Positions 1-6,613 are shown, counted from the stretch's first letter. The stretch: DNA of 9,679 nt from Oscillospiraceae bacterium (GCA_016286595.1 JAEETR010000013.1:1-9679), one strand, 5' to 3'. Notes: generated from the sequence alone by a model not told the origin. A program made the numbers and translations.

Positions 1-807
1 CTCACGTCCCTGGGCACCTGGGGCCTGCCCCAGATGGTGCAGAAGTTCTACGCCATCAAGAGCGAGGGCGCCATCAACAAGGGTACGATAATCTCCACCG
101 CCTTCGCCTTCGTGGTGGCCGGCGGGTGCTACTTCCTGGGCGGCTTCGGCCGGCTCTTCTCCGACAGAGTCGACATCGCCTCCGGCGGCTACGACTCCAT
201 CATCCCCGCCATGCTCTCCGGCCTGCCGGACATCCTCATCGCCGTGGTGGTGATACTGGTGCTGTCCGCCTCCATGTCCACGCTGTCCTCTCTGGTGCTG
301 GCCTCCAGCAGCACGCTGACGCTGGATTTCCTCAAGGGCAATATCATCAAGGACATGGACGAAAAGCGTCAGGTCAGGATCATGCGGGCCCTCATAGTGG
401 TGTTCATCGCCATCAGCGTTGTTCTGGCCATTATCCAGTACAAATCCTCCGTCACCTTCATCGCCCAGCTCATGGGCGTGAGCTGGGGCGCGCTGGCGGG
501 CGCGTTCCTGGCCCCCTTCCTGTACGGCCTGTACTGGAAGCGCACCACCAAGGCGGCCTGCTGGACCAGCTTCGTATTCTCCACGGTGGTCATGCTGGCC
601 AACATCTTCGTGCGCTCCAGCTTCCCCGCCATCCTCCAGTCTCCCATCAACGCCGGCGCTTTCTGCATGCTGGCGGGGCTGGTGATAGTGCCCCTTGTCA
701 GCGCCTTTACGAAGGCTCCCGACAAGGCGCTGGTGGAAGACGCCTTCTCATGCTACGACACGAAGGTCGTGGTTCGTCAGCGGGAGGCCCTGGGCGACCC
801 CGACTGA
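1..807 (+). CDS. Sodium:solute symporter (SSS family), C-terminal part, 5' end outside window
   Basis: The reading frame is open from the first base and ends with TGA, giving 268 residues; the N-terminal half lies upstream of the window. It is an integral membrane carrier that would use the sodium gradient to import a small solute. Visible marks are the fragment GTWGLPQMVQKFYAIKS at its start and the serine/threonine-rich stretch SASMSTLSSLVLASSS around residues 90-105, matching the SSS helix that supplies Na+ ligands in PutP/vSGLT-type proteins. About six hydrophobic segments follow one another, with a polar tail of about 40 residues. The loop AGAFLAPFLYGLYWKRTT is also typical of the family. 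The substrate (proline, pantothenate, sugar or other) cannot be read from this half. A strong terminator begins 22 bp after the stop, so it closes its transcription unit. The ATG at base 34 is internal, not the true start. Confidence 0.88.
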   Translation, partial: LTSLGTWGLPQMVQKFYAIKSEGAINKGTIISTAFAFVVAGGCYFLGGFGRLFSDRVDIASGGYDSIIPAMLSGLPDILIAVVVILVLSASMSTLSSLVLASSSTLTLDFLKGNIIKDMDEKRQVRIMRALIVVFIAISVVLAIIQYKSSVTFIAQLMGVSWGALAGAFLAPFLYGLYWKRTTKAACWTSFVFSTVVMLANIFVRSSFPAILQSPINAGAFCMLAGLVIVPLVSAFTKAPDKALVEDAFSCYDTKVVVRQREALGDPD

Positions 808-819
808 TACGTCCGAGAC

Positions 820-848
820 TGTACAAAAGAAATATGCTGTGGTATTAT
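820..848 (+). promoter_or_regulatory. Putative promoter of the glutaredoxin-like gene, overlapping the terminator hairpin
   Basis: TGTACA (820-825) and TATTAT (843-848) are separated by 17 bp, and the -10 box is preceded by TGG, an extended -10 (TGn). Matches to consensus are 4/6 and 5/6. The -10 box occupies the loop of the terminator stem at 830-863. Initiation near 855 would give a leader of about 28 nt that keeps the ribosome binding site but only half of the hairpin. Inferred from sequence only; readthrough from the symporter is the alternative. Confidence 0.5.
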
Positions 849-866
849 TGCCACAGCATATTTTTT
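830..866 (+). terminator. Rho-independent terminator of the symporter gene
   Basis: A perfect 13-bp stem (830-842 pairing with 851-863) closes an 8-base loop, and the T run reaches 866. It lies 22 bp after the symporter stop. The downstream Shine-Dalgarno site begins only 4 bp after the T run, so little room is left for a separate promoter. Confidence 0.9.
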
Positions 867-882
867 GCCGGAGGAGCGAATT

Positions 883-1164
883 ATGAAGGAAATAACGATA
901 TTCCACCTGGACACCTGCCCTTACTGCATAAAGGCGCGCAGGGCGCTGGCGGAGCTGAAAAAGGAAGTTCCCGCCTACGCCGCCGTGGAGGAGAGATGGA
1001 TAGAGGAGCAGCGCCAGCCGAAGCTCACCGAGGGCTACGACTACTGGTACGTTCCCACCATCTTCTTCGGAAAGCAAAAACTGTATGAGGCCGCCCCCGG
1101 ACAGGACTACGAAACGATAAAGGGTTTCGTCAGGAATGCTCTGGACGCGGTGATAAACGCGTAA
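883..1164 (+). CDS. Glutaredoxin-like thiol-disulfide protein with CPYC motif
   Basis: This 93-residue protein has the glutaredoxin/thioredoxin-fold pattern: a first beta strand (ITIFHL), the redox motif CPYC at residues 12-15, a following basic helix (IKARRALAEL), and the cis-proline segment VPTIFFG at about 57-63. CPYC is the classical dithiol glutaredoxin active site, so it probably reduces disulfides or mixed disulfides in the cytoplasm; there is no signal peptide. The middle (EERWIEEQRQPKLTEGYDYWY) is longer and more charged than in typical glutaredoxins, as in many small glutaredoxin-like proteins of Clostridia. The ATG at 883 was chosen because GGAGGAG lies at 870-876 with good spacing; a TTG at 865 inside the terminator T run is not credible. 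It is a single-gene unit bounded by terminators. The electron donor and target are unknown. Confidence 0.8.
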   Translation: MKEITIFHLDTCPYCIKARRALAELKKEVPAYAAVEERWIEEQRQPKLTEGYDYWYVPTIFFGKQKLYEAAPGQDYETIKGFVRNALDAVINA

Positions 1165-1199
1165 AAAAAGCCCGGACGGCATCGCCGTCCGGGCTTTTT
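1165..1199. terminator. Bidirectional terminator between convergent genes
   Basis: A perfect 16-bp inverted repeat (1165-1180 with 1184-1199) closes a 3-base loop. The stem is GC-rich (GCCCGGACGGC) and flanked by A5 on the left and T5 on the right, so RNA from either strand ends in a U run; on the - strand the run continues as seven U. It directly follows the TAA of the glutaredoxin-like gene and lies 10 bp beyond the stop of the - strand gene, so both probably share it. Confidence 0.93.
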
Positions 1200-1209
1200 A
1201 ATGCAGAGG

Positions 1210-1773
1210 TTATTTGTTGTACACGTAGTCGTCCAGATAGTTCAGGATACCCTCCCGCAGTCCGCTGGTATCGGAGGCGTTGTTGTAGTTGAAGACGTAG
1301 ACGTCGGTGGCCGTCCTGAGCACTATAAAGCGGGGGATGCGCTTGCTGATGCAGATATTGAAGTCCCCGTACTCGTCGTTGTGGTTCACGCCCATGACGC
1401 AGGAGTCGTCCTCCTCGGAGAGGAAGACCTTCACCGTCTCGCCCAGGTCCAGTCTGTCCACGGTCTCCACGCTGGCGATATCCAGCCAGGGTATTATCAG
1501 CTTGAAGTCCGTGTCGGTGGGCCCGGTGACGACGAGATAGTCGTCGGTGGGGTAGAAGTCAATGGATTTGCTGGAGCGGTTGTTGCGGAAGAAGATGGCT
1601 ATCAGCGCCACCACGAGTATAGTCACGACCATGCCGCCCCACTGCTGCTTTTTCGTGGGGGGCTCATAGCCGGTGGTCTCGCCGTTGAGTCTGGGCTTGT
1701 AGGTGCCGCCGGCGCTTGAATATTCGTCGTAGGGGTTCTTGCTCAGTATATTCTTTTTCTTTGAGGCACTCAT
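1210..1773 (-). CDS. Single-pass membrane protein with a PH-like soluble domain (hypothetical)
   Basis: The 187-residue product has a polar, basic N-terminal segment of about 45 residues, one hydrophobic helix at about 46-62 (GGMVVTILVVALIAIFF), and a beta-rich soluble domain at about 70-187. Within that domain, the pattern of strands ending in LIIPWLDIASVETVDRLDLG (91-110) resembles bacterial PH-like domains, where a short strand-turn-strand segment is followed by xxIxSVE. This is a family impression rather than a confirmed match. The end (about 168-184) forms the amphipathic helix expected to close a PH-like fold. The start is supported by AAGGAGA at 1779-1785 on the - strand and by a promoter upstream. 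The topology is not clear because basic residues flank the helix on both sides. It shares direction and a membrane-anchored layout with its upstream neighbour, but has its own promoter. Function is unknown. Confidence 0.8.
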   Translation of the reverse strand: MSASKKKNILSKNPYDEYSSAGGTYKPRLNGETTGYEPPTKKQQWGGMVVTILVVALIAIFFRNNRSSKSIDFYPTDDYLVVTGPTDTDFKLIIPWLDIASVETVDRLDLGETVKVFLSEEDDSCVMGVNHNDEYGDFNICISKRIPRFIVLRTATDVYVFNYNNASDTSGLREGILNYLDDYVYNK

Positions 1774-1820
1774 TTGTATCTCCTTCGTGCGGAAGGCCGC
1801 GCTGCGGTAATTTCACGTAT

Positions 1821-1850
1821 ATTTTACCCGCTTTTCGTCCTTCCTGTCAA
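1821..1850 (-). promoter_or_regulatory. Sigma-A type promoter for the PH-like membrane protein gene
   Basis: Read on the - strand, TTGACA (1845-1850) and TAAAAT (1821-1826) are separated by 18 bp. The -35 is perfect and the -10 is 5/6. The predicted start near 1814 leaves a leader of about 40 nt before the ATG at 1773. It lies in the 88-bp gap after the upstream gene, so the two - strand genes can be expressed separately. Confidence 0.7.
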
Positions 1851-1861
1851 TACGCAGACGA

Positions 1862-2341
1862 TTATTGCCGCACGGCCGGGTATGCAAGGCCGGCCATGAA
1901 CCCGTCCATGCTGACGGACTGCACGTCCCCGGCGATGACTTTGTCTCTGTACACGATTATGTCGGCCACCACCCGGTCCGCTGTGCCGGGATGGTTGAGC
2001 ACCTCGTAAGTGTAGCGCACCGCCTCCAGACCGCCGTAGTTCTTCAGGTCGAAGCCCTGCCCGGTCTGGATGGCGTTGTAATCGTCGTACACGCTGCTGA
2101 ACGTCTTCGGGATGACGACAGAGGCCGTCTCCAGCGGTTCGTCGGACACCAGCCACCCCAGTGAGCGCAGATACTCCACCCGCTGAGCGTTGGACTTGAC
2201 CACCGCGGAAAGAGACACGGGGGCGGAGGCGGCCTCGTCCCGGGGCTTGAAAAGCATTATGCCCGCCACCACTACAACGGCCGCGAGCAGCAGCGCGATC
2301 AGCAGTTTTCTTTTGTTCAGCTTTGCGGTAAATACGAACAT
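1862..2341 (-). CDS. DUF4830-like membrane-anchored protein (hypothetical)
   Basis: The 159-residue product has a basic N terminus (KLNKRK), one hydrophobic helix at about 13-30, and a soluble domain. The domain carries NAQRVEYLRSLGW, VVIPKTFSSVYDDYNAIQ, GFDLKNYGG, RYTYEVLNHPG and a C-terminal VSMDGFMAGL. I recognise these conserved blocks as those of DUF4830, found mainly in Clostridia; the assignment is from memory, not a search. The basic N terminus followed by the helix suggests a membrane anchor or uncleaved signal with the domain outside the cell. The start at 2341 was chosen because GAGGTGA lies at 2347-2353 on the - strand with about 5 bp spacing. A longer frame from 2428 adds 29 residues (MPKTPRSGRP...) that look unlike the family and lack a ribosome site. 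No convincing promoter was found upstream. Function is unknown. Confidence 0.82.
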   Translation of the reverse strand: MFVFTAKLNKRKLLIALLLAAVVVVAGIMLFKPRDEAASAPVSLSAVVKSNAQRVEYLRSLGWLVSDEPLETASVVIPKTFSSVYDDYNAIQTGQGFDLKNYGGLEAVRYTYEVLNHPGTADRVVADIIVYRDKVIAGDVQSVSMDGFMAGLAYPAVRQ

Positions 2342-2483
2342 TTTTGTCACCTCACAGCTTGTTTGTACAGTGTATTCCACCCGTCCGGGAAGTATGACCG
2401 GCCGTCCGGAGCGGGGCGTTTTGGGCATTTTTGCAACTGCCGAAACTGACCCGTTTTTGGCACATAACGATGAAATTGTCGGA

Positions 2484-2495
2484 AACAGGCCTGTT
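2484..2495. repeat. Perfect 12-bp palindrome, possible operator
   Basis: AACAGGCCTGTT is a perfect dyad, centred about 65 bp upstream of the -35 box of the regulator operon and about 150 bp from the divergent gene start. Dyads of this size are common binding sites for dimeric regulators, but no protein can be assigned from sequence alone, and a 12-bp palindrome can occur by chance. Confidence 0.35.
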
Positions 2496-2553
2496 GAAAC
2501 GGCGATTTTTTTCGGATTTTAAGCGAAAAGCACAAAAATTTGTAAAATTGCTA

Positions 2554-2582
2554 TTGAAAAAAGCGATGGGGTCTAATATAAT
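2554..2582 (+). promoter_or_regulatory. Sigma-A promoter of the regulator-ftsEX-hydrolase operon
   Basis: TTGAAA (2554-2559) and TATAAT (2577-2582) are separated by 17 bp; the -10 is perfect and the -35 is 5/6. The surroundings are AT-rich. Initiation near 2589 gives a leader of about 77 nt before the ATG at 2666. It is the only good promoter seen upstream of the four close-packed genes that follow. Confidence 0.8.
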
Positions 2583-2665
2583 AATGGTTAAAATCACGAA
2601 TTATGTCCTTGCGTGGTTTGTACGACAAAACCTACGATCTAACACGAAGATATGGAGGGCGCGGG

Positions 2666-3751
2666 ATGTCCAGCAGGATTTTTCAGAGCATAGTCGTCCA
2701 GCTCAAAGAGGCGACTGACAGACAGCTCGGAGTTATCGATTCACAGGGCGCCGTGACGGCGACCAGCGATTTTTCCCTCATGGGTACTGTGCCGGTGGCG
2801 CCGGAGAGTATCCTCGCCGCAGCCGAGGACAATATGGCCGCGGTGGAGGGCAGGACCTTCAGACTGGCGGGGCGCAGCGCCGACAGCTTTGATTACGCCG
2901 TATTCGTCGACGGTGACGACACCGTGGCGGCAAGCCTGTGCATGATGGCCTCCGTGGCCATAGCCGAGGCCAAATCCTATTACGAGGAGAAGTACGACAG
3001 ACCCTCCTTCGTGAAGAACATCCTCACGGACAATATCCTGCCCGGAGATATCTATATCCATGCCAGAGAGCTGCACATCACCGACGACGTGCCCTGGGCC
3101 GTGTTCCTGGTGCGCCAGGTGGGCTCTTCCGAGATGGCTCTGCTGAACATGCTCCGCCGTCTGTGCCCGGACAAACAGAAGGATCTGATCCTGTCCATCA
3201 ACGCCACCGATGTGGCGGTGGTGCGGGAGCTTCGCACCGGCACCGACGCCAAGGACCTGCAGAAGATGGCCGCGTCCATCCAGCAGGCCGTACAGTCGGA
3301 GCTGAACATAAAGACAGTTATCGGCATCGGCACCATCGCCCGCCGTCTGCGGGAGCTGGCCGACTCCTATAAGGAGGCCCAGGTGGCCATCGACGTGGGC
3401 AAGGTGTTCTCCCCCGAGGAGACCATCATCAACTACGACAGCCTCGGGATAGGCCGCCTTATATATCAGCTGCCCACCACCATCTGCGAGATGTTCCTGC
3501 GTGAGGTGTTCAAGAAGAACCCCATCGATTCCCTCGACGAGGAGACGCTGAAGATAATCAACAAGTTCTTCGAGAACAACCTCAATATATCCGAGACCAG
3601 CCGCAAGCTGTTCGTGCACAGAAATACCCTCGTATACCGTCTGGGCAAGATAAAGAAGCTGACGGGCCTCGACCTGCGGGAGTTCGACCAGGCCGTGGTC
3701 TTCAAGGTGGCCTTGATGGTCAAGCGGTATCTCGATTCAAGAAAGGCATAA
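2666..3751 (+). CDS. PucR/CdaR-type transcriptional regulator
   Basis: The 361-residue protein is a DNA-binding regulator of the PucR/CdaR type. The N-terminal part (about 1-100) starts with an amphipathic helix and a small sensor-like fold (QLGVIDSQGAVTATSD), similar in style to the sugar-diacid recognition domain. Residues about 115-260 fit the degenerate GGDEF-like middle domain. The C terminus (about 293-355) is a clear PucR helix-turn-helix: FFENNLNISETSRKLFVHRN, then TLVYRLGKIKKLTGLDLREF. The effector is unknown. The ATG at 2666 was chosen because GGAGG lies at 2654-2658 with 7 bp spacing; the upstream ATG at 2603 has no ribosome site. Only 18 bp separate it from ftsE, so it probably leads the ftsEX operon. 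It may regulate itself and that operon, but that is inference; sugar-diacid metabolism genes are absent here. Confidence 0.88.
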   Translation: MSSRIFQSIVVQLKEATDRQLGVIDSQGAVTATSDFSLMGTVPVAPESILAAAEDNMAAVEGRTFRLAGRSADSFDYAVFVDGDDTVAASLCMMASVAIAEAKSYYEEKYDRPSFVKNILTDNILPGDIYIHARELHITDDVPWAVFLVRQVGSSEMALLNMLRRLCPDKQKDLILSINATDVAVVRELRTGTDAKDLQKMAASIQQAVQSELNIKTVIGIGTIARRLRELADSYKEAQVAIDVGKVFSPEETIINYDSLGIGRLIYQLPTTICEMFLREVFKKNPIDSLDEETLKIINKFFENNLNISETSRKLFVHRNTLVYRLGKIKKLTGLDLREFDQAVVFKVALMVKRYLDSRKA

Positions 3752-3769
3752 CAAGGGGAACTTGCATAG

Positions 3770-4459
3770 ATGGTTCAGCTCACAGAAGTTTTCAAATCCT
3801 ACGACAACGACACGAAGGCACTTCGCGGCGTCAATCTCAAGATAGACGACGGTGAGTTCGTGTTCCTGGTGGGGCCCTCGGGCTCCGGAAAAACAACGGT
3901 AATAAAGCTCATCACCGGTGAGATAGCGCCCACCGACGGCACCGTGATGGTCAACGGCTACAACGTCGGCACCATGAAGATGTCGAAAATGCCGTATCTT
4001 CGCAGGACTATCGGCGTTATCTTCCAGGATTTCCGCCTTATCGAGGATAAGAGCGTTTTCGAGAACGTGGCCTTCGCCATGCGGGTCACCGGCGCGTCCA
4101 ACGCGGAGATCCGCCGCAGGGTGCCCTACGTGCTGGAGCTGGTGGGCCTTGACAACCGCACGAAGCGGCGGCCCAGCGAGCTGTCCGGCGGAGAGCAGCA
4201 GAGAGTGGCCATGGCAAGGGCCCTGGTCAACAACCCCAGCCTCATCATCGCCGACGAGCCTACGGGCAACCTTGACCCGGCACGCTCCCTGGAGATAATG
4301 ATGCTGCTGGAAAAGATAAACGAGCTGGGTACCACCGTGCTGGTGGTCACCCACGAAAAGGAACTGGTGAACCGCTTTTCGAAGCGGGTGGTGGCCATCG
4401 ACGCGGGCCGCATAATCAGCGACGGGATGGACGGGTATTACACGTATGAGACGAAATAG
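3770..4459 (+). CDS. ftsE: Cell division ABC ATPase FtsE
   Basis: FtsE is the cytoplasmic ATPase of the FtsEX complex, which uses ATP hydrolysis to switch on peptidoglycan hydrolases across the membrane rather than to transport a substrate. The 229-residue length is normal. All ABC motifs are intact: Walker A GPSGSGKT (35-42), Q-loop at Q86 (FQDFRL), signature LSGGEQQR (138-145), Walker B LIIADEP (158-164), D-loop NLDP, and switch H195. The segment FQDFRLIEDKSVFENVAFA is characteristic of FtsE as against LolD/MacB-type ATPases, and the ftsX neighbour confirms it. AAGGGG (3753-3758) with 11 bp spacing is a slightly long but usable ribosome site. The 3' end overlaps ftsX by 14 bp, a sign of translational coupling. 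Confidence 0.97.
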   Translation: MVQLTEVFKSYDNDTKALRGVNLKIDDGEFVFLVGPSGSGKTTVIKLITGEIAPTDGTVMVNGYNVGTMKMSKMPYLRRTIGVIFQDFRLIEDKSVFENVAFAMRVTGASNAEIRRRVPYVLELVGLDNRTKRRPSELSGGEQQRVAMARALVNNPSLIIADEPTGNLDPARSLEIMMLLEKINELGTTVLVVTHEKELVNRFSKRVVAIDAGRIISDGMDGYYTYETK

Positions 4460-5333
4460 GATAGGCTACTTCATAAAAGAGGGCGTGGAGAGCATTTTTA
4501 CCCACGGCCTTATGTCCTTCGCCTCAGTGTGCGTCATAGTGGCGTGCCTTATCATAATGGGCTCGTTCTCGCTGGTGGCGCTGAATATCGACAGCATCAT
4601 CGACACGCTGGAGAGCGAGAACCAGATGGTGGCCTTCGTCAGCGAGTACGCCTCCGCCGAGAGGACCGCCGCCATCTCCGCGGACCTGAAGGCCATACCC
4701 CACGTGTCAAGAGTGGTGTTCGTATCCCGCGAAGAGGCGTGGGAAAGCTTCCTCAAGACCTATGACAACACCAACATGTTTGACGGGCTCGACGCCTCCA
4801 CCCTGCAGGACAGATACGTGATATATCTTGACGACATCTCCCAGATGGAGCAGGTAAGGGACGCTGTGAGAAACGTGTCCGGCATAGCGAAGGTCAACGC
4901 CCATCTTCAGATCGGCGCGGGCTTCGTCAAGCTGCAGCGGGTGGTGACCTTCGTGTCCATATCCCTCGTGGCGATACTGCTGGTCATATCCATGTTCATC
5001 ATGTCCAACACCATAAAGATCGCCACCTTTGAACGGCGGGAGGAGATCGCCATAATGAAGATGGTGGGGGCCACGAGCAACTTTATCCGCTGGCCCTTCG
5101 TCATCGAGGGACTGCTCATCGGCCTTTTCGCCTCACTGCTGGCCTTCGTAATGCAGTGGGGGATATATACCCTTATATCCAACAATTTCCTCACCAACAC
5201 CGGCCTTTCCTTCATAGTCACGCTGCCGTTCTCCGCGCTGGCGGTGCCGATCCTGATAGTCTTTATCGCCATCGGCTTCCTGGTGGGCGTGGTGGGGAGC
5301 CTGGCCGCCATCAAGAATTACCTGAAGGTGTGA
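4446..5333 (+). CDS. ftsX: Cell division permease-like protein FtsX
   Basis: FtsX is the membrane partner of FtsE. The 295-residue protein has a short cytoplasmic N terminus, a first transmembrane helix at about 22-47, an extracellular domain at about 50-160, and three further helices at about 166-188, 217-240 and 265-288, the usual FtsX layout. The cytoplasmic segment FERREEIAIMKMVGATSNFI (195-214) is the conserved region that couples to FtsE. The extracellular domain, with its run of short strands (MVAFVSEYAS; RYVIYLDD), is where Gram-positive FtsX binds its coiled-coil hydrolase, encoded here directly downstream. The start lies inside the end of ftsE; the ATG at 4446 gives the family-typical N terminus (MRRNRIGYFIKEG), so no earlier start is needed. 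Confidence 0.97.
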   Translation: MRRNRIGYFIKEGVESIFTHGLMSFASVCVIVACLIIMGSFSLVALNIDSIIDTLESENQMVAFVSEYASAERTAAISADLKAIPHVSRVVFVSREEAWESFLKTYDNTNMFDGLDASTLQDRYVIYLDDISQMEQVRDAVRNVSGIAKVNAHLQIGAGFVKLQRVVTFVSISLVAILLVISMFIMSNTIKIATFERREEIAIMKMVGATSNFIRWPFVIEGLLIGLFASLLAFVMQWGIYTLISNNFLTNTGLSFIVTLPFSALAVPILIVFIAIGFLVGVVGSLAAIKNYLKV

Positions 5334-5352
5334 TCTTTTTTCGAGGAGCCAT

Positions 5353-6546
5353 ATGAAGAACAAACAATTCGTGCGCATCGTGTCCATAATCCTTGTGCTG
5401 CTGATGGTGCTGGGTATCCTTGTGACCATCATCGCCTCCGGAGCGGGGGCGGTGGCGTCGAAATCCGCGCTGAACAAGCTTAAGGAGCAGCAAAAGGAAA
5501 TAAAACAGCGGATGCAGGAGATCAAAAGCCAGATAAACTCCGCCGAATACGAGCAGTCCACCGCCCTGGCGAAAAAGCGGGTGCTGGACGAGCAGGTGGA
5601 GCTTACCCAGAGCGAGATAGAGAATATATCCGAACAGATCATTCGTTACGACGGATATATTGACGATATGACCGCCGAGGTCGCCAAAGAGAAGGCGGAG
5701 GAGGACGCGCAGTGGGACCGCTACAAGGCCCGCATCCGCTCCATGGAGGAGAACGGGGTCATATCCTACTATGAGATAATCTTCGGCGCCAACAGCTATA
5801 CGGACCTTCTGTCCCGGATAGACTGCATCTCCGAGATAATGGACTCCGACGAGCGCATGTATCAGCAGCTCGTGGCGGCCAGAGAGCGGACCGAGCAGGC
5901 CAAGGCCGACCTTGAGGAGGCCAAGGCCGAGAAGGAATCCGCCGTGGAGGAGCTGGAGGACGCCAAGGCCGAGCTCGAGAAGCAGGTGGATGAGGCTTCC
6001 GCCATGCTGGAGGAGATAGAGGCCAATCTGGAATCCTACGAGGCGCTTTACAAGGAGGCCGACGCCGAGCGGGCGAAGGTCCAGAAGGAGATAGCCGCCA
6101 TGGAGGCGGAACTTGAAAAGATGCAGGGTGTCAAGGGCACCGGCTCTTTCATATGGCCCTGCGAAGCGCGGCGCGTAACGTCCACCTACGGCTCCCGCTA
6201 TCACCCCATACATAAGACTTACCGCTTCCACGCCGGCGTGGACGTGGGCTGCTCCTACGGCTCCAAGGTCTACGCCGCCGACACCGGCACTGTCCTGACC
6301 GCGCAGTACAGCTCGTCCTACGGCTACTACGTGGTCATCAGCCACGGCAACGGGTACAGTACCCTTTACGCCCATCTGAGCAAGATAAGCGTCAAGGTGG
6401 GTCAGAACGTTACACAGGGCTCCGTTATCGCCTATTCCGGATCCTCCGGCAACGTGACGGGACCCCATCTCCACTTCGAGATACGCAAGAACGGCACCAC
6501 CATAAACCCGCTGCAGTTCTACACCAACTACGTCATAGACGAATAA
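5353..6546 (+). CDS. Coiled-coil M23 peptidoglycan endopeptidase, likely FtsEX effector
   Basis: A secreted or anchored cell-wall hydrolase of 397 residues. An N-terminal hydrophobic segment at about 9-29 precedes a possible signal peptidase site (AVA-SK, after residue 35). Residues about 37-130 and 160-258 are charged heptad-type coiled coils, separated by the CwlO/PcsB-like segment NGVISYYEIIFGANSYTDLLS (about 134-154). The M23/LytM domain (about 265-395) is complete: zinc ligands H293, D297 and H374, with H341 and H372 as the catalytic histidines by alignment with LytM. It should cleave peptide cross-links of peptidoglycan. In Gram-positive bacteria, coiled-coil hydrolases of this type are activated by FtsEX; its place 19 bp after ftsX supports that role here. 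GAGGAG (5343-5348) sits 4 bp before the ATG. Confidence 0.93.
   Translation: MKNKQFVRIVSIILVLLMVLGILVTIIASGAGAVASKSALNKLKEQQKEIKQRMQEIKSQINSAEYEQSTALAKKRVLDEQVELTQSEIENISEQIIRYDGYIDDMTAEVAKEKAEEDAQWDRYKARIRSMEENGVISYYEIIFGANSYTDLLSRIDCISEIMDSDERMYQQLVAARERTEQAKADLEEAKAEKESAVEELEDAKAELEKQVDEASAMLEEIEANLESYEALYKEADAERAKVQKEIAAMEAELEKMQGVKGTGSFIWPCEARRVTSTYGSRYHPIHKTYRFHAGVDVGCSYGSKVYAADTGTVLTAQYSSSYGYYVVISHGNGYSTLYAHLSKISVKVGQNVTQGSVIAYSGSSGNVTGPHLHFEIRKNGTTINPLQFYTNYVIDE
5898..5972 (+). repeat. Heptad-phased 12-bp repeat in the hydrolase coiled coil
   Basis: GGCCAAGGCCGA occurs at 5898 and 5919, with a 1-mismatch copy at 5961, i.e. offsets of 21 and 42 bp (7 and 14 codons). They encode AKA-type residues in the same coiled-coil register (AKADLEE, AKAEKES, AKAELEK). 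This points to small in-frame duplications in the coil, where length can vary without disturbing the catalytic domain. Confidence 0.6.
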
Positions 6547-6613
6547 ACGCGCACACGGCGGAAAACGGCGCGATTTGTCGTGAAAAGTTGTCAGATCGAG
6601 CCGCCGCAACTAC

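Larger units (their letters stand above)
2342..2665. other. 324-bp divergent intergenic region
   Basis: No gene is visible here. The region separates the - strand DUF4830-like gene from the + strand regulator operon and has a clear base composition change: GC-rich near 2381-2420, then AT-rich from about 2500. It holds the + strand promoter (2554-2582), a 12-bp perfect palindrome (2484-2495), two CCGTCCGG copies 21 bp apart (2381-2388 and 2402-2409), two GTTTGTAC copies (2361-2368 and 2616-2623), and a short dyad TTTGT-ACG-ACAAA (2617-2629). No convincing - strand promoter was found, although one is expected. Confidence 0.7.

Noticed and set aside
126..1088. 320-codon + strand frame across the symporter and redox genes
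   Set aside because: The product is His/Arg/Gly-rich, and the frame runs straight through a strong terminator and overlaps two better-supported genes in another frame.
2342..2428. Longer start for the DUF4830-like protein
   Set aside because: The extra 29 residues would separate the N-terminal anchor from the start of the protein; GAGGTGA supports the ATG at 2341.
2342..2460. - strand promoter for the DUF4830-like gene
   Set aside because: TACACT and CATACT could be -10 boxes, but no -35 lies at a proper distance; not supported.
2603..2665. Upstream ATG adding 21 residues to the PucR-type regulator
   Set aside because: No ribosome site precedes it, while GGAGG is correctly placed for the ATG at 2666; the added residues fall in the leader next to the promoter.
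6548..6576. Terminator after the M23 hydrolase
   Set aside because: The only stem is 5 bp with a 15-base loop and no T run, too weak to call.
5311..6609. 432-codon open frame on the - strand opposite the M23 hydrolase
   Set aside because: Antisense to a clear coiled-coil/M23 gene; the product is Gly/Leu/Val-rich with no recognisable fold.
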